Below are positions 1-7,799 of a DNA stretch of 64,000 nucleotides, in pieces. Where the stretch lies: the NCBI RefSeq assembly GCF_902774605.1, contig NZ_CACYJE010000010.1:1-64000 (forward strand), written 5' to 3'. The translations under genes were made by a program, and so were the position numbers. Source of the stretch: an uncultured Methanobrevibacter sp. (GTDB lineage: Archaea > Methanobacteriota > Methanobacteria > Methanobacteriales > Methanobacteriaceae). The first letter of the stretch is position 1, and each line of letters opens with the position of its first letter. The notes under the pieces are model-generated. The model made no database searches. It worked only from the letters and a program-made list of their open reading frames with translations, and had not been told where the DNA came from.

Positions 1-76
1 TCCACCTATTTATTAAATTTAACTATTTTTAGATAAAATTAAAAATTCCAAACCAATTTCATCAAAAAATTTCAAA

Positions 77-856
77 TCAACAAAGTTTTTGAAAGAGTCC
101 TTTTTCATCATCATCGCAACCGTCCCATTCCATGTAGAGCTTGTTGTCCTCCCATACGAATCTGACATTATTGACAATAGCTACGTCCGGAAGTTCACAA
201 TAGGTAACACCGTCTTTATCTTTAACATAATTGGCCTGTGCCATGATGTTGGACTCTGTCGGTACGATCATGTTTACCACGTGAGTTATTTCATCCTGTT
301 CAAAGGAGCAGTCCGCAAGATCAATGCAGTTCTGGGATTCGGGATACATTTCGATTTCAGACATCTGCCGGTATACTCTAATGTATTCTACATCTTCATT
401 TTCCGTTAGGTTGACAATGGAAAGCAGTCTTAAATCATGGCCCTGTGTTGGATTGCATTCACCATCTTTATCAATGTAGATTCTTGTGTTCGGCAATATA
501 TCTGCTGGAGCCGGTCTTTTGAGTTTCAATCTGAAGACATCACCTAAAACTGCAACAGTAACGAGAGTACGTCCTGAAGAGCGAACCTGAACTTTACCTA
601 ATAAATAACCAAAAGCCAAATCTCCCTCTTTGGCTTTCTTGACAATTGTATGCTCCATTGTGGATTCTTCAGCTAATGTTACCATTTCACCGACTCTGCA
701 TTGATTAGCTGAAATCCAAGCAGTATGCTCTTCATTAACATAAATCCTTTCGCCCTCATCTAAAAGACAAGCAATGACATCCATCTTTTCCTCATGACCT
801 AATCCAGTTGGATATCCTCGGCCATGTCCTATTGTTTCTCTATATTCTTCTATCAT
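77..856 (-). CDS. Probable virion-associated protein of the head module
   Basis: A 259-residue protein of unknown exact function. I place the start at the ATG at 856 because it lies one base behind the stop codon of the upstream gene (858-860), so the two are translationally coupled. The central part (from VGEMVTLAEES to about NTRIYID) is rich in alternating hydrophobic residues and Gly turns, which recalls small beta-rich capsid decoration or cement proteins of tailed viruses. That resemblance is by eye only. There is no signal peptide or membrane segment. It is the last gene visible of a minus-strand unit that probably continues left of the window. It could equally be a tail or fibre component. 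Confidence 0.45.
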   Translation of the reverse strand: MIEEYRETIGHGRGYPTGLGHEEKMDVIACLLDEGERIYVNEEHTAWISANQCRVGEMVTLAEESTMEHTIVKKAKEGDLAFGYLLGKVQVRSSGRTLVTVAVLGDVFRLKLKRPAPADILPNTRIYIDKDGECNPTQGHDLRLLSIVNLTENEDVEYIRVYRQMSEIEMYPESQNCIDLADCSFEQDEITHVVNMIVPTESNIMAQANYVKDKDGVTYCELPDVAIVNNVRFVWEDNKLYMEWDGCDDDEKGLFQKLC

Positions 857-857
857 C

Positions 858-2051
858 CTAAAACACCCAGTCCCAATCCTTGTTTTTAATTTTATCTGGA
901 ATGTATAGTCCAGTATTTTCCATTGACTCGTCATCAGCATCCCACAATAGCTTACTGCCTTTATAAGCTTTTGGATATTCGTGTTCTCCTTTGTATAATC
1001 TGATTCCTGTTTTTGTTTGTTTTTCAGTTACGGTTATTTCTGGAATTCCATTAGCTGCGAACAATGGTGATGGGAAGATTAACATCCACTTCAAATCAAC
1101 ATAGTTGTATTCTTCAAATTCTGTTGTTGCAAAGAATGTTGGAGCTATTTCAACTTCGGCGAAATTACTGTCATAAATTTTGGTTGGATTGTTCCTGCTG
1201 AATCCCTCAAGATAATCACTGTTTGATGAAAAACCAGTTCCCACTCTTCCGTGAATATGATATTGTTTATAGCTTCCGTTTGTGTCGCTTCCCTGATTGT
1301 AAGCGTCCCATGATGATACCTGAACTAAAGTTTTAGCTCCGTTAAACATCAGATAGCTTTTGTCACTGCTGGCCCAGTTTAGTGATGTTGATTTGGTGTC
1401 AATTCCATATGTTGTGAGACTTCCATCCACCTGCATCATGACACTTCCAGTTGTTGAACCATGATATGTTGCATTATCATTAACATCAACACAACCGGTA
1501 ATTCTTTTAAATCTTGCTATAACAACACGATTGTTTGATAATGATTGGCCTGAAGCAACTGTTGTGAATAATGATGTTGGAGAGCTACCATCAAGGCTTG
1601 GAACGAATTTAGCTCTTAAAAATCTACCGTTGTCTGTTGAGTCATTGTTGATGCTTAAACCTGAGTAGTTCATGAAAAAGTTTGAGTATGTATCATAGTT
1701 TGCATCAAACATTAACAGATCATTACCTGGTGTTAAAGTGCTTGTGAATGTTGTTGAGGTATCGTAAACTTCAAGGATCAACTTTGTTGTTTGTGAAATC
1801 TTACCAACTGGAATTCTTGAAAGCATTGCTGCAGCTTGAGATCCATAACTGGGCAAGTAAAGTAATGGACATGAAGTTCCATCTTTTGTTCTGATCTTCA
1901 GGTTTTTCAAATCACTTCTGAATAAACTGGCGTAAGAACTGTTAGCTAGTGAATCCAAGTATATATAATCATAGTTGGATGAATAGCTACTGCTCCTTTG
2001 GTTGTAATTACTCATTGTGATATTAATCTGCAATTCTTTTATCAATGTCAT
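858..2051 (-). CDS. Candidate major virion protein (capsid or fibre), unassigned family
   Basis: A protein of 397 residues, or 385 if it starts at the ATG at 2015. It is unusually rich in Ser, Thr, Asn and Tyr, with Tyr/Ser-rich runs in the first 35 residues and an aromatic C-terminus (DWDWVF). It has no signal peptide or membrane segments, which argues against a host surface adhesin. It ends one base before the next gene and has the same promoter-like box as the portal and scaffold genes 10 kb away. In tailed viruses the capsid gene usually follows portal and protease/scaffold, so a capsid role is reasonable, but I do not see a clear HK97-fold signature. A tail fibre is the main alternative. 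A TATA box centred about 26 bases before 2051 would give a leaderless mRNA. Confidence 0.45.
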   Translation of the reverse strand: MTLIKELQINITMSNYNQRSSSYSSNYDYIYLDSLANSSYASLFRSDLKNLKIRTKDGTSCPLLYLPSYGSQAAAMLSRIPVGKISQTTKLILEVYDTSTTFTSTLTPGNDLLMFDANYDTYSNFFMNYSGLSINNDSTDNGRFLRAKFVPSLDGSSPTSLFTTVASGQSLSNNRVVIARFKRITGCVDVNDNATYHGSTTGSVMMQVDGSLTTYGIDTKSTSLNWASSDKSYLMFNGAKTLVQVSSWDAYNQGSDTNGSYKQYHIHGRVGTGFSSNSDYLEGFSRNNPTKIYDSNFAEVEIAPTFFATTEFEEYNYVDLKWMLIFPSPLFAANGIPEITVTEKQTKTGIRLYKGEHEYPKAYKGSKLLWDADDESMENTGLYIPDKIKNKDWDWVF

Positions 2052-2071
2052 AAATATATTTTATTACTTTA

Positions 2072-2083
2072 TTTATATAAATA
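2072..2083 (-). promoter_or_regulatory. TATA-type promoter of virion-gene candidate
   Basis: On the minus strand the sequence reads TATTTATATAAA, in an AT-only context. It matches the boxes before the scaffold gene (12388-12401) and the portal gene (13753-13764). The expected start of transcription, about 25 bases downstream, falls on or near the ATG at 2051. Confidence 0.5.
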
Positions 2084-2265
2084 ATATAATAAAAAAAGTA
2101 ATATTAACATTAATGATTCAATATTTGAAATTTACTTTTTGTAAAACAAAGATAAAAACATGTGAGTTGTAATTATACACATTAACAACAAATAGGCCAC
2201 TCTTAAATCCACCCAAAATTACAACTATGAAATTTTTCATTTACAAAATACAACATTAACCTGTA

Positions 2266-3216
2266 TCAGTCAATTAAACCTAATATTTTTAAGGTTGAAA
2301 AACTTGAAACAACCATATAATAAATTACATATATTGATAAACTGACTAAAAATATCAAAGCTATTGCGTAAATATTTATAAAAATAAAATCTATTATGGT
2401 TAATCTAAATATATTTGTTAAATTAATCACGTGACTCATCAATGAAAAAATATAAATAACTATTAATGAAATCATCGATAGAATTGTTGAAATAAAAAAA
2501 CCTTCACCATTCTTTTTCATTTTACAATAATTCTTATTATCATTATTTTTAATTGTACTGCAATATGTGAAAGATAAAGCAGATAATGTAGCACATAAAA
2601 CAACAAATGCAATTGCAATATTAGTTAATGTTCCCATTTCTGATAAGTTTAAATTAAGTGTATTTGTTAGAGAGATGATTATTTGAGGAGATGCTAAAAT
2701 GGAAATAGACATTAATATCCCTATAAGAAGTAATGATTGCAATATTTTTTCATTGATATTATTTGGATATTTAATTAGTAATCTATATTTTAATTGAGTA
2801 TTACATACCAACGAAGCAAAAAATGAATATGAAATTAAAATCACAAAATAATAAAAAGTTAAATCCGGATTAAAGTTATTAAATGTATGAAAACCTAATA
2901 ATAATGGCAAACATATCATTGATGAATATCCTATTATAAAATAAATTATTGAGAATTTTTTTTTGAATTCCTCATCACTATTTTGAAAGAAGTAATCATA
3001 TATCACTTGTAAAAAGAAACAAGTATAGGGCAATACAACAAATATTAATGGATAGATATAGGAATTTAAATATAATCCTTTAGGATATAATGATGAAACG
3101 ATAAATCCAATATTAACTAAAATATAAACTAAAGGAAGATAATATCTACGTTTTGTTAATATTATTTTGATAGTTTTGTGAGAAAAATGTTTTTTTACTC
3201 TCTGTTTAATTTCCAT
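2266..3216 (-). CDS. Polytopic membrane protein of unknown function
   Basis: I do not recognise this 316-residue protein. It begins with a basic N-terminus and then shows about eight hydrophobic segments (roughly residues 26-46, 53-73, 87-109, 118-137, 155-175, 196-218, 237-260 and 273-300), consistent with an integral membrane protein. No transporter, protease or enzyme motif is visible. It is very AT-rich and sits alone between the virion-gene candidates on its left and the adhesin genes on its right, with more than 200 bases of non-coding sequence on each side. The loops carry no obvious ligand-binding residues. It belongs to the accessory block; nothing in the sequence ties it to either neighbour. 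Confidence 0.7.
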   Translation of the reverse strand: MEIKQRVKKHFSHKTIKIILTKRRYYLPLVYILVNIGFIVSSLYPKGLYLNSYIYPLIFVVLPYTCFFLQVIYDYFFQNSDEEFKKKFSIIYFIIGYSSMICLPLLLGFHTFNNFNPDLTFYYFVILISYSFFASLVCNTQLKYRLLIKYPNNINEKILQSLLLIGILMSISILASPQIIISLTNTLNLNLSEMGTLTNIAIAFVVLCATLSALSFTYCSTIKNNDNKNYCKMKKNGEGFFISTILSMISLIVIYIFSLMSHVINLTNIFRLTIIDFIFINIYAIALIFLVSLSIYVIYYMVVSSFSTLKILGLID

Positions 3217-3578
3217 ATATACTATTTAATTTATTAGTAGATGTCAAATTATCTGATACTTACACAATCTTTGAAACTTTTTTCATATTAGATTTATTTT
3301 AGATGTTAGTAATTAATCTTTTGGTACTTTTACTCTTTGGCATTCTGTTTTTTGGAATATGTGTAGTGTTTGATGAGAATGGTGTGATTGGAGTTTATGT
3401 ATTTGACTAATTTATCAATCTTTAAAAAAATAAGTTTTATTTTATTAGTAACATTTATTAGTCATATAAACTCTAATATAATATTAATAAAGTGGATTGG
3501 ACACACATGTCATAAGTTTCACTTTATTGAATTTAGTATATTCGTAGAATATACAAGATTTTTGAATTTAGAATAGGA
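3217..3578. other. AT-rich intergenic region before adhesin gene
   Basis: A 360-base gap between divergent genes. An open frame at 3388-3576 (62 codons) has poor composition and no ribosome-binding site, so I treat it as non-coding. The only clear structure is an inverted repeat at 3536-3554, just before the adhesin gene. Confidence 0.6.
3536..3554. promoter_or_regulatory. Inverted-repeat operator candidate upstream of adhesin gene
   Basis: GTATATTC-GTA-GAATATAC is a perfect 8-bp inverted repeat with a 3-base spacer, 24 bases before the adhesin start at 3579. A related repeat (AGTATATT-N5-AATATACT) lies at the same kind of position before the next adhesin gene (5862-5884). This suggests a shared DNA-binding regulator. 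It could also be a short hairpin in the mRNA leader. Confidence 0.45.
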
Positions 3579-5636
3579 ATGGGATTTAAATTGAAAATTA
3601 ATAGATTACTGTTATTGTTTTCAATATTTTTAGTTTTATTATGTTGTGTTAGTCTTGTTTCTGCCTCAGATAATAGTCAAATTGATTTAATTAATTCGGA
3701 CAATACAACAGAAACAACTCTTGAAAGTGTTGAAGATGATACTGATGAACCCTATTCTTCTTCTAATATCGATACCGAAGAATTAAGATCAACAGACAAC
3801 ATTATTGTCAATCAAAGAAACTTTAAAATGTATTTTGACGATGATGGCGTGTTGAAAAAAGAGTATGGTGGAAAAACATTAACCTTTGACGGTTCATTTA
3901 AAGATAAAGGCACAATCACCATTGACTCACCAAACACAAGAATAACCGGTAGAAATGCAGTATTTTATGATACTGTATTTGGCCTTAAAGCTGACGGAGT
4001 TATTTTGTCAAATCTAAACTTCGTTTTAAAAAAGACATATCCAACTAACGAATATTCGGGAATATTCATCAAAGCAGACAACGTAACTGTTAGCAATGTG
4101 CATATAGACTACAAAGTTCCAACTCAAGGTACGGGATTTGCAATAACCTGCAATAATGACTATGATGACATCACTGATGTTAAATTAATTAACAATACCA
4201 TTAATTTCGTTGGAAATTACGGTTCAACTGGATATAATTATGGGGTTGTTTTATTTCATGTGGAAAATGCTAAAGTTTCCGGAAATAAAATTAACTGCCA
4301 ATTACCTTTAAGGGATGTTGATTGGAGTGGTGAAATATTTATTGGAAGTAGTATGGATTCTGTTGCAGGGTTCGTAGCAGATAACTGCCCATATTTATTA
4401 TTGTCCAATAATGATATTAATATTGTTGCAAATAAAAGAACTGGTTCACTTCCTACTTTAGATGGTTGCTTAATCTATAAATGTGACAATGCTATCATTG
4501 AATATAATAATATTTATGAAGAGGATAAAGTCACACCAAAAGGATCTGCAAGCTATTTGTATGGTATGGATTTGTACTTGTCTGAAGAGATAGTTGTTTA
4601 TAAAAACAATATCTCCCTTTATAGCACAGGAGGCAATGACGGTAATGGTGCCGCTTATCCAATACAAGTGTCTGGAACATCAAATGTGCAAATAGCCTTC
4701 AATAGGATAACTAGTTATAGTAACGGTCCTAATCTTGGAATATATTCCAATAATTTCTATGGTCCTACAAGAATTGATATAATGAGCAATTTCATTAATA
4801 TTACTGGTTATGCTTCATCAAATTCATGGGCTTTAGTTGCCGGAATTGAAGTGCAGGACTCAGATGACAAGATAATGAACAATACTATAATCGTCAATAC
4901 CGTAAATAAATTTAAAAAAGGAGATAATGTTTATGGTATTAGCTATTCACAAAAAACAGGCGGGACACATAAATATAACATTCAATACAATAATGTGACC
5001 ACCAATGGTCAGCATGCGGTGGCTCTTAAAGGTGGGAATACTAAAGTTTCAGATTCCATTATTGCGAATAATATCTTAAAAACAGCATATGCCGGCGGAG
5101 ATAAAGCCGCAATTATCATGACAGACAAAGGTAAAGGAAACATTATTGTTAATAATACTGATGGTTCGACTTTACCTAAGCAGATGAGTGATGATGAGTA
5201 TAATGGATTGTTGAGGAATTATTTGACTCCACCAAGTAAAGGTGAAGGACAAGGATTTAGTGGTGAAGGACAATCATTCATTGGAACTGGTGAAGGAACT
5301 GGTCTGAATGGATTGAATAAAGGAAATGGAATAAAAAATAATGGTTTCAATGGCTTCAATCCAAATCCTAGCAAATCACAAGCACACAATGGGGATGTTA
5401 ACTCTACCAGGTATACTTATGGTTCTTCAGGTGTTGATATTGCAAGTGCTTCTTCATCTTCTGGTGCTGGAGGAAGACAGTCACAGCAATCAGATAATCC
5501 AAAAGCCTATGAAGTAACCAAACAGATTGAAGAACTTGATGAAATGGCCAATATCCAAACAATTGTCCTTATATTATTGGCAATCGGTTTATTAATTGTT
5601 GGTTATAGGCAAAAACGTGAACAAGAAGAATACTAA
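3579..5636 (+). CDS. Adhesin-like surface protein with parallel beta-helix repeats
   Basis: A 685-residue secreted protein. Residues 1-30 form a signal peptide (KINRLLLLFSIFLVLLCC, cleaved near SLVSA). Residues 70-530 carry many short Asn-rich repeats (patterns such as NNxI, VSNVxI, NNTIxV) typical of right-handed parallel beta-helices in methanogen adhesin-like proteins. Residues 540-640 are a Gly/Ser-rich linker (GEGQGFSGEGQ), and the end is a single membrane helix followed by a basic tail (RQKREQEEY), which should anchor it in the cytoplasmic membrane with the helix domain outside. An alternative TTG start at 3591 is possible because a GGGA lies just before it. It is the first of three adhesins on the plus strand. 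A role in attachment is inferred from the family. Confidence 0.8.
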   Translation: MGFKLKINRLLLLFSIFLVLLCCVSLVSASDNSQIDLINSDNTTETTLESVEDDTDEPYSSSNIDTEELRSTDNIIVNQRNFKMYFDDDGVLKKEYGGKTLTFDGSFKDKGTITIDSPNTRITGRNAVFYDTVFGLKADGVILSNLNFVLKKTYPTNEYSGIFIKADNVTVSNVHIDYKVPTQGTGFAITCNNDYDDITDVKLINNTINFVGNYGSTGYNYGVVLFHVENAKVSGNKINCQLPLRDVDWSGEIFIGSSMDSVAGFVADNCPYLLLSNNDINIVANKRTGSLPTLDGCLIYKCDNAIIEYNNIYEEDKVTPKGSASYLYGMDLYLSEEIVVYKNNISLYSTGGNDGNGAAYPIQVSGTSNVQIAFNRITSYSNGPNLGIYSNNFYGPTRIDIMSNFINITGYASSNSWALVAGIEVQDSDDKIMNNTIIVNTVNKFKKGDNVYGISYSQKTGGTHKYNIQYNNVTTNGQHAVALKGGNTKVSDSIIANNILKTAYAGGDKAAIIMTDKGKGNIIVNNTDGSTLPKQMSDDEYNGLLRNYLTPPSKGEGQGFSGEGQSFIGTGEGTGLNGLNKGNGIKNNGFNGFNPNPSKSQAHNGDVNSTRYTYGSSGVDIASASSSSGAGGRQSQQSDNPKAYEVTKQIEELDEMANIQTIVLILLAIGLLIVGYRQKREQEEY

Positions 5637-5861
5637 ATTTAATTAATTAAATGAAAAATGGTTATTTTAAACTATTTTTCAAACTCTATTTTTTTAAAAT
5701 AATTATATTTATATAATGTATTTTACATATTTTAATTTGAGTAAAATTAAGTTTATTAAATTAATAATATACTTTATTCAAGTATTTGAATTATTTAATA
5801 AGATATATTTTATTCATGGTTTAGAAAATTTATAAAATTAAACTTCAAAATTGAAGTATAA

Positions 5862-5884
5862 TAGTATATTCTACAAATATACTA
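5862..5884. promoter_or_regulatory. Inverted-repeat operator candidate upstream of second adhesin gene
   Basis: TAGTATATT-CTACA-AATATACTA is a perfect 9-bp inverted repeat with a 5-base spacer, about 40 bases before the TTG start at 5924. It shares the GTATATT/AATATAC half-sites with the repeat at 3536-3554. Confidence 0.45.
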
Positions 5885-5923
5885 AATTTTTTTGCAAAAA
5901 AATTTAAAATGGAGGAAATAAAT

Positions 5924-7732
5924 TTGAAACTAAGTAAAAAAATAATGATATTGTCATTATTTTTAGTTATAGTATGTTGTATTGGTTCTGCTAGTGCAAC
6001 AGAAGACGTATCTGATAATATTGAAATATCAGATGATGATGTTAGTCTTGAAGAAGTCAATTCTGAAGAAATTGATGTTGAGGAAAATTTAAATGAAAAT
6101 ACAAATGATAACTTGGGAGCCTCTGATAATGAAAAATTGGGAGACTCTGAAATTTATGTAAATCCTGGAGATAATGTTGGAATTGCAGTAAATAATCTTG
6201 ATGAAAATGGAGTAATTCATGTTTCAAATGGGGAGTATACTATTTCTGCTGCAGCATTCAGATTTAAAGATAAAAATATGACTGTTACTGGTGAAGGTGA
6301 TAGTGTTATTTTCAAGGCGACTTCAGCACTGAAAATCGGATCAAAAGTATCAGATAAAGATTCTTCTATCACATTCAAAAATATTATTTTTAAATCTAGT
6401 AAAATTGCAAATTTTTATGGCAATTTAAATTTTGAAAATTGTACATTTGTAGGATTTTCTTTTACATCTGACACTGGTTTAGGACAATATGATTCTCTCC
6501 CAGATAAGGTATCTTATCAAAACTTTACTAATTGTTGTTTTAGAGATTATGATGTTGAGGAGTCCTGTTTTAAAATTACTGATTTTTTCCAATGTAATAT
6601 AAATAATTGTAACTTCACTAATATTACTTCAGATTCTATTGTATTGTCTAGTTGTTCAGCAGGAAATGGCGGAATAAATATTTCTAATTCTAAATTTTCT
6701 AATGTAACTACTAATGGAGTAATTGATGTTGAAAAAGAAAATTGTTCAACATTTGAAAATAACATTGGTGATGTTAATCCATACAGAGTACTTCCAGAAG
6801 ATTCAAAAATTACCATTACAGCTACTCGAGACTCTTTAACTCTTATTTTAGAAGATCATGAAGGAAATATAATTAAAAATGCACCAATTATTATAACTGC
6901 ACCTTCACATGACCCAAACTTCAAAATAATTGTCAATACAAATGATAAGGGTATTGCTGTGTATGATTTAGCAGGTTCAGATTGGAATGTATGGTGTGCA
7001 GAATATGAAGGTTTAAAATCTCGTGCTCAATCTTATGGTGTTGCTGAAGCTAGTGTAAATTTAAGAACATTAGCTAAAACTCTTAATGTTCAATTTACTA
7101 ATGTTACTGATGTGACTGGTAAAACCATGCTTGTTGTTACTGTCAAAAATAATTTAAGTGAAGCTGTACCAAACACTAACTTTACTTTCACTTTAAATGG
7201 TAAAGATTATAATGCAACTACTGATGCTAATGGTCAGTTTATTGCTTCTGGTTTAACTGGCGATGTATCTGTTGGAGTAAAATACAACGGTACTGAATAT
7301 AATGCATTAGACGCAACTAGTAACTTTACTTTCCCAAAAACTGAAAGTGAAGACAATACTCCTAGTGGAAACACTACTCCAACCAATACCACTCCAAGTG
7401 ATGATAAAAAACCAAGCCAACCAAATACTCCTGCTAAAAAAGTAACTCCGGTTGCTACTAAAATCACAGCTAAAAAAGCAACATTCAAAGCTAAGAAAAA
7501 AGCTAAAAAATACTCAATTACTTTAAAAGCAGGTAAAAAAGCAGTTGCTAAAGTTAAAGTTACAATCAAAGTAGGTAAAAAAACCTTTAAAGCAACAACT
7601 AATAAAAAAGGTAAAGCTATATTTAACCTTAAAAAGTTAACCAAAAAAGGCAAATACAATGCCGTAATTAAATTTGCAGGTAACAAAAACTATAAAGCAA
7701 CCAGTAAAAAAGTTAAAATTGTTGTTAAATAA
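5924..7732 (+). CDS. Adhesin-like secreted protein with cationic Ig-like C-terminal domain
   Basis: A 602-residue protein. An ATG at 5909 opens the same frame, but the ribosome-binding site GGAGG (from 5912) lies inside that extension and 7 bases before TTG at 5924, so TTG is the likely start. There is a signal peptide (IMILSLFLVIVCCIGSASA), then an acidic low-complexity stretch, a beta-helix region (about residues 65-300), one Ig-like domain (about 390-480), a Pro/Thr linker, and a Lys-rich beta-sandwich domain at the C-terminus (from KITAKKATFK to KVKIVVK). No membrane anchor follows, so it is probably held by the cationic domain, perhaps to the cell wall. That is inference. A near-copy of the last domain ends the next protein. 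Confidence 0.8.
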   Translation: MKLSKKIMILSLFLVIVCCIGSASATEDVSDNIEISDDDVSLEEVNSEEIDVEENLNENTNDNLGASDNEKLGDSEIYVNPGDNVGIAVNNLDENGVIHVSNGEYTISAAAFRFKDKNMTVTGEGDSVIFKATSALKIGSKVSDKDSSITFKNIIFKSSKIANFYGNLNFENCTFVGFSFTSDTGLGQYDSLPDKVSYQNFTNCCFRDYDVEESCFKITDFFQCNINNCNFTNITSDSIVLSSCSAGNGGINISNSKFSNVTTNGVIDVEKENCSTFENNIGDVNPYRVLPEDSKITITATRDSLTLILEDHEGNIIKNAPIIITAPSHDPNFKIIVNTNDKGIAVYDLAGSDWNVWCAEYEGLKSRAQSYGVAEASVNLRTLAKTLNVQFTNVTDVTGKTMLVVTVKNNLSEAVPNTNFTFTLNGKDYNATTDANGQFIASGLTGDVSVGVKYNGTEYNALDATSNFTFPKTESEDNTPSGNTTPTNTTPSDDKKPSQPNTPAKKVTPVATKITAKKATFKAKKKAKKYSITLKAGKKAVAKVKVTIKVGKKTFKATTNKKGKAIFNLKKLTKKGKYNAVIKFAGNKNYKATSKKVKIVVK

Positions 7733-7762
7733 GTGAACTTCTTTTTTCACTTATTTTTCATT
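7728..7762 (+). terminator. Hairpin plus T-run after adhesin gene
   Basis: AATAAGTGAA (7728-7737) pairs with TTCACTTATT (7746-7755) and T-rich sequence follows. The stem includes the stop codon of the adhesin gene. The next adhesin gene ends with a similar structure. Confidence 0.5.
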
Positions 7763-7799
7763 TCTATTTTTTTTAAATTTACTTAGGAGGTGATGAATA

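Noticed and set aside
858-2051. Naming this the HK97-type major capsid protein
   Set aside because: I see no E-loop or A-domain pattern; position alone is not enough, so it is kept as a candidate.
3388-3576. 62-codon plus-strand frame before the adhesin gene
   Set aside because: Poor composition, no ribosome-binding site, and the operator-like repeat lies inside it.
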